In this document: piece by piece, positions 62,539 to 64,000 of the stretch | Numbering within the stretch: the first letter of the stretch is position 1 | Layout of the letters: every line of letters starts with the position of its first letter | NCBI RefSeq assembly: GCF_012912105.1 | Contig: NZ_QMEA01000016.1 | Span: 1 to 64,000, forward strand | Length of the DNA: 64,000 bases | DNA from: Brasilonema sp. UFV-L1 | Lineage (GTDB): Bacteria > Cyanobacteriota > Cyanobacteriia > Cyanobacteriales > Nostocaceae | Direction of reading: 5' to 3' | Translations under genes and position numbers: made by a program | Notes under the pieces: model-generated | Database searches by the model: none | What the model saw: only the letters and a program-made list of their open reading frames with translations | What the model was told of the DNA's origin: nothing

Positions 62539-64000
62539 ATGACTTATGACGCAGCAATGGATAAAAAATACTCTAACTTATCACCTGCCAAGAAAGCTCT
62601 TCTGGAAAAATGGAAGGGAGGAAAATTTCAAGCTGATACTATTCCCAAACGTCAAAACTCCAACAATATTCCCTTGTCTTTCTCCCAACAAAGGCTGTGG
62701 TTTATTGACCAACTTTACCACGGGAGTTCCTTCTACAATATTCCAAGTGCCTTTCATTTAACCGGACAGCTTAATATTACAGCACTACAGCAAAGTCTTA
62801 ATGAAATTCTCAAGCGTCATGAAGTTTGGCGCACGACTTTTGCACTTGTCAATGGACAACCAGTACAGGAGATTGCGCCCGAATTAACTTGGGATTTACC
62901 CATTATCAACCTAGAACATTTATCTGGTCAAAATTGGGAAGAAGAGATTAAACAACTTGCAGTTATTGAAGCCAAAAAATCCTTCAATTTAGCGACTGGA
63001 CCTCTGGTCAGAGCAACTTTATTGCGCTTGGGTGAACAAGAGCACGTTTTCCTTTTGACCATGCACCATATTATTACAGATGGATGGTCTATTGGTGTAT
63101 TCTTACGGGAGTTGGCAACATTATATGCAGGGTTCTCTACAAATCAACCTTCTGGTTTACCTGAACTCCCTATTCAATATGCAGATTTTGCAATTTGGCA
63201 GCGCGATCGCCTACAAGGTACACTACTCAAAACTCAACTCAATTACTGGAAACAACAACTAAAGGGTGAATTACCTGTCCTACAGTTACCAACAGACCGT
63301 CCACGACCAAATCTTACCACCTTTACCGGTGCAAAGCAATATTTTACCTTCTCCAAAACCCTGACAGATGCACTCAATCAATTGAGCCAGCGAGAAGACG
63401 CCACTTTATTTATGACTCTGCTGGCAGCATTTAATATATTGCTATACTACTACACAGAGCAAGAAGACATTCTCATTGGTTCTCCAATAGCAAACCGGAA
63501 CCGATCCGAACTAGAAGGAATGCTGGGTTTGTTTGTGAATACTTTGGTGTTGCGTAATAACCTCAGTGGTAATCCCAGCTTCCAGGAACTATTACATCGG
63601 GTGCGTGAGTGTACTTTATCAGCTTATGCACATCAGGATTTACCTTTCGAGATGCTTGTAGAGGAATTACAACCACAGCGTGATTTAAGCCGAAATCCAT
63701 TGTATGAGGTGATGTTTGTCTTGCAAAACACTCCAACATCTGTGCAATCTGTTTCTGGTTTAACTTTGCGTACTTTGCAGTTCGATAGCGGTACAGCACA
63801 GTTGGATATTTTCCTGTCGATGTCTGAATCTCAACAGGGATTAACAGGGTTTTTGGAATATAATACAGACATTTTTGAGGATGCAACAATTACCCGATTC
63901 ATAATTCATTTCCAAACTTTATTGGAAAGGATTGTTGCAAATCCAGAACAGCGCATCTGTGAATTATCACCACTCACATCTCTTGAGCGACAGCAACTAT
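62539..64000 (+). CDS. NRPS gene, condensation domain (partial, runs off edge)
   Basis: The first 487 codons of a further NRPS. The N-terminus (NLSPAKKALLEKWKGGK) matches the docking-type start of the other NRPS genes, followed by a complete C domain with PLSFSQQRLWFIDQL, HHIITDGWSIG (about 180), YADFAIWQRDRL and HQDLPFEMLVEELQPQRD. The frame remains open to the window end, at the boundary to the next domain (ELSPLTSLERQQL), where an A domain is expected. The start could be ATG at 62539 or 62557; both lack a good ribosome-binding site. It would add an amino acid to the polyketide from the previous module. Confidence 0.9.
   Translation, partial: MTYDAAMDKKYSNLSPAKKALLEKWKGGKFQADTIPKRQNSNNIPLSFSQQRLWFIDQLYHGSSFYNIPSAFHLTGQLNITALQQSLNEILKRHEVWRTTFALVNGQPVQEIAPELTWDLPIINLEHLSGQNWEEEIKQLAVIEAKKSFNLATGPLVRATLLRLGEQEHVFLLTMHHIITDGWSIGVFLRELATLYAGFSTNQPSGLPELPIQYADFAIWQRDRLQGTLLKTQLNYWKQQLKGELPVLQLPTDRPRPNLTTFTGAKQYFTFSKTLTDALNQLSQREDATLFMTLLAAFNILLYYYTEQEDILIGSPIANRNRSELEGMLGLFVNTLVLRNNLSGNPSFQELLHRVRECTLSAYAHQDLPFEMLVEELQPQRDLSRNPLYEVMFVLQNTPTSVQSVSGLTLRTLQFDSGTAQLDIFLSMSESQQGLTGFLEYNTDIFEDATITRFIIHFQTLLERIVANPEQRICELSPLTSLERQQL

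Noticed and set aside
1-64000. CRISPR arrays, tRNA or rRNA genes, intact insertion sequences
   Set aside because: No regularly spaced short repeats, cloverleaf-like sequences or transposase frames were found on reading both strands.
61581-64000. Thioesterase or reductase ending the assembly line
   Set aside because: No GxSxG hydrolase or reductase domain occurs; the last gene is an incomplete NRPS, so release must lie beyond the window.

Overview
The window looks like a chromosomal segment of a filamentous cyanobacterium of Nostocales type. HIP1 octamers (GCGATCGC) recur throughout, several proteins belong to cyanobacterial families (CAAD/CURT1 membrane domain, AMIN-TonB receptor, TIGR02587/TIGR02588 pair, multi-copy YflT stress protein), and short cyanobacterial dispersed repeats sit both between and inside genes. 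The genus cannot be fixed from the sequence alone. No tRNA, rRNA, CRISPR array or intact transposase gene was seen.

Left part (1-19.4 kb): small housekeeping and stress genes. After a strongly structured, probably non-coding block (about 85-425) come a kinase-fold protein, an orphan NarL-type response regulator, a GlsB/YeaQ membrane protein, a CsbD protein, the TIGR02587-TIGR02588 pair, a minus-strand stress group (secreted small protein, Dps ferritin, YflT-like/ChaB fusion), an AI-2E/PerM-type exporter, a class A penicillin-binding protein with a long Arg/Ser/Gln tail, folK plus a NUDIX hydrolase, an 878-residue protein with five YflT-like units, a BON lipoprotein, a CAAD protein and a small acidic protein. 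A TonB-dependent receptor with an AMIN domain (19.5-22.2 kb, minus strand) is divergent from what follows.

Right part (22.98 kb to the window end): a large FAAL-loaded hybrid NRPS/PKS cluster, all on the plus strand and cut by the right edge. Module order is FAAL-ACP-C-A(Asn)-PCP; KS-AT-KR-ACP-FkbM-type methyltransferase; C-A(beta-Ala)-PCP; KS-AT-KR(degenerate)-ACP; C-A(beta-Ala)-PCP; KS-AT-KR-ACP; KS-AT-KR(degenerate)-ACP; C-... Tailoring and supply genes lie between them: a four-gene FkbK-FkbJ-FkbI-FkbH-like cassette for a hydroxy/methoxymalonyl-ACP extender, a MupA-type luciferase-like monooxygenase, a PanP-like PLP aspartate 1-decarboxylase that would supply the beta-alanine called for by both beta-Ala adenylation domains, and a free SAM methyltransferase. 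The adenylation specificities were read by eye from Stachelhaus positions. The inferred product is a fatty-acyl-Asn-(oxygenated ketide)-beta-Ala-ketide-beta-Ala-diketide-(more) lipopeptide/polyketide. No thioesterase or other release domain lies inside the window.

The cluster shows recent internal recombination: 563 bp identical between the two beta-Ala adenylation domains and 317 bp identical between two AT domains. Small repeats are inserted in frame in three synthetase genes. The methyltransferase of the first PKS appears fused behind an old docking tail.
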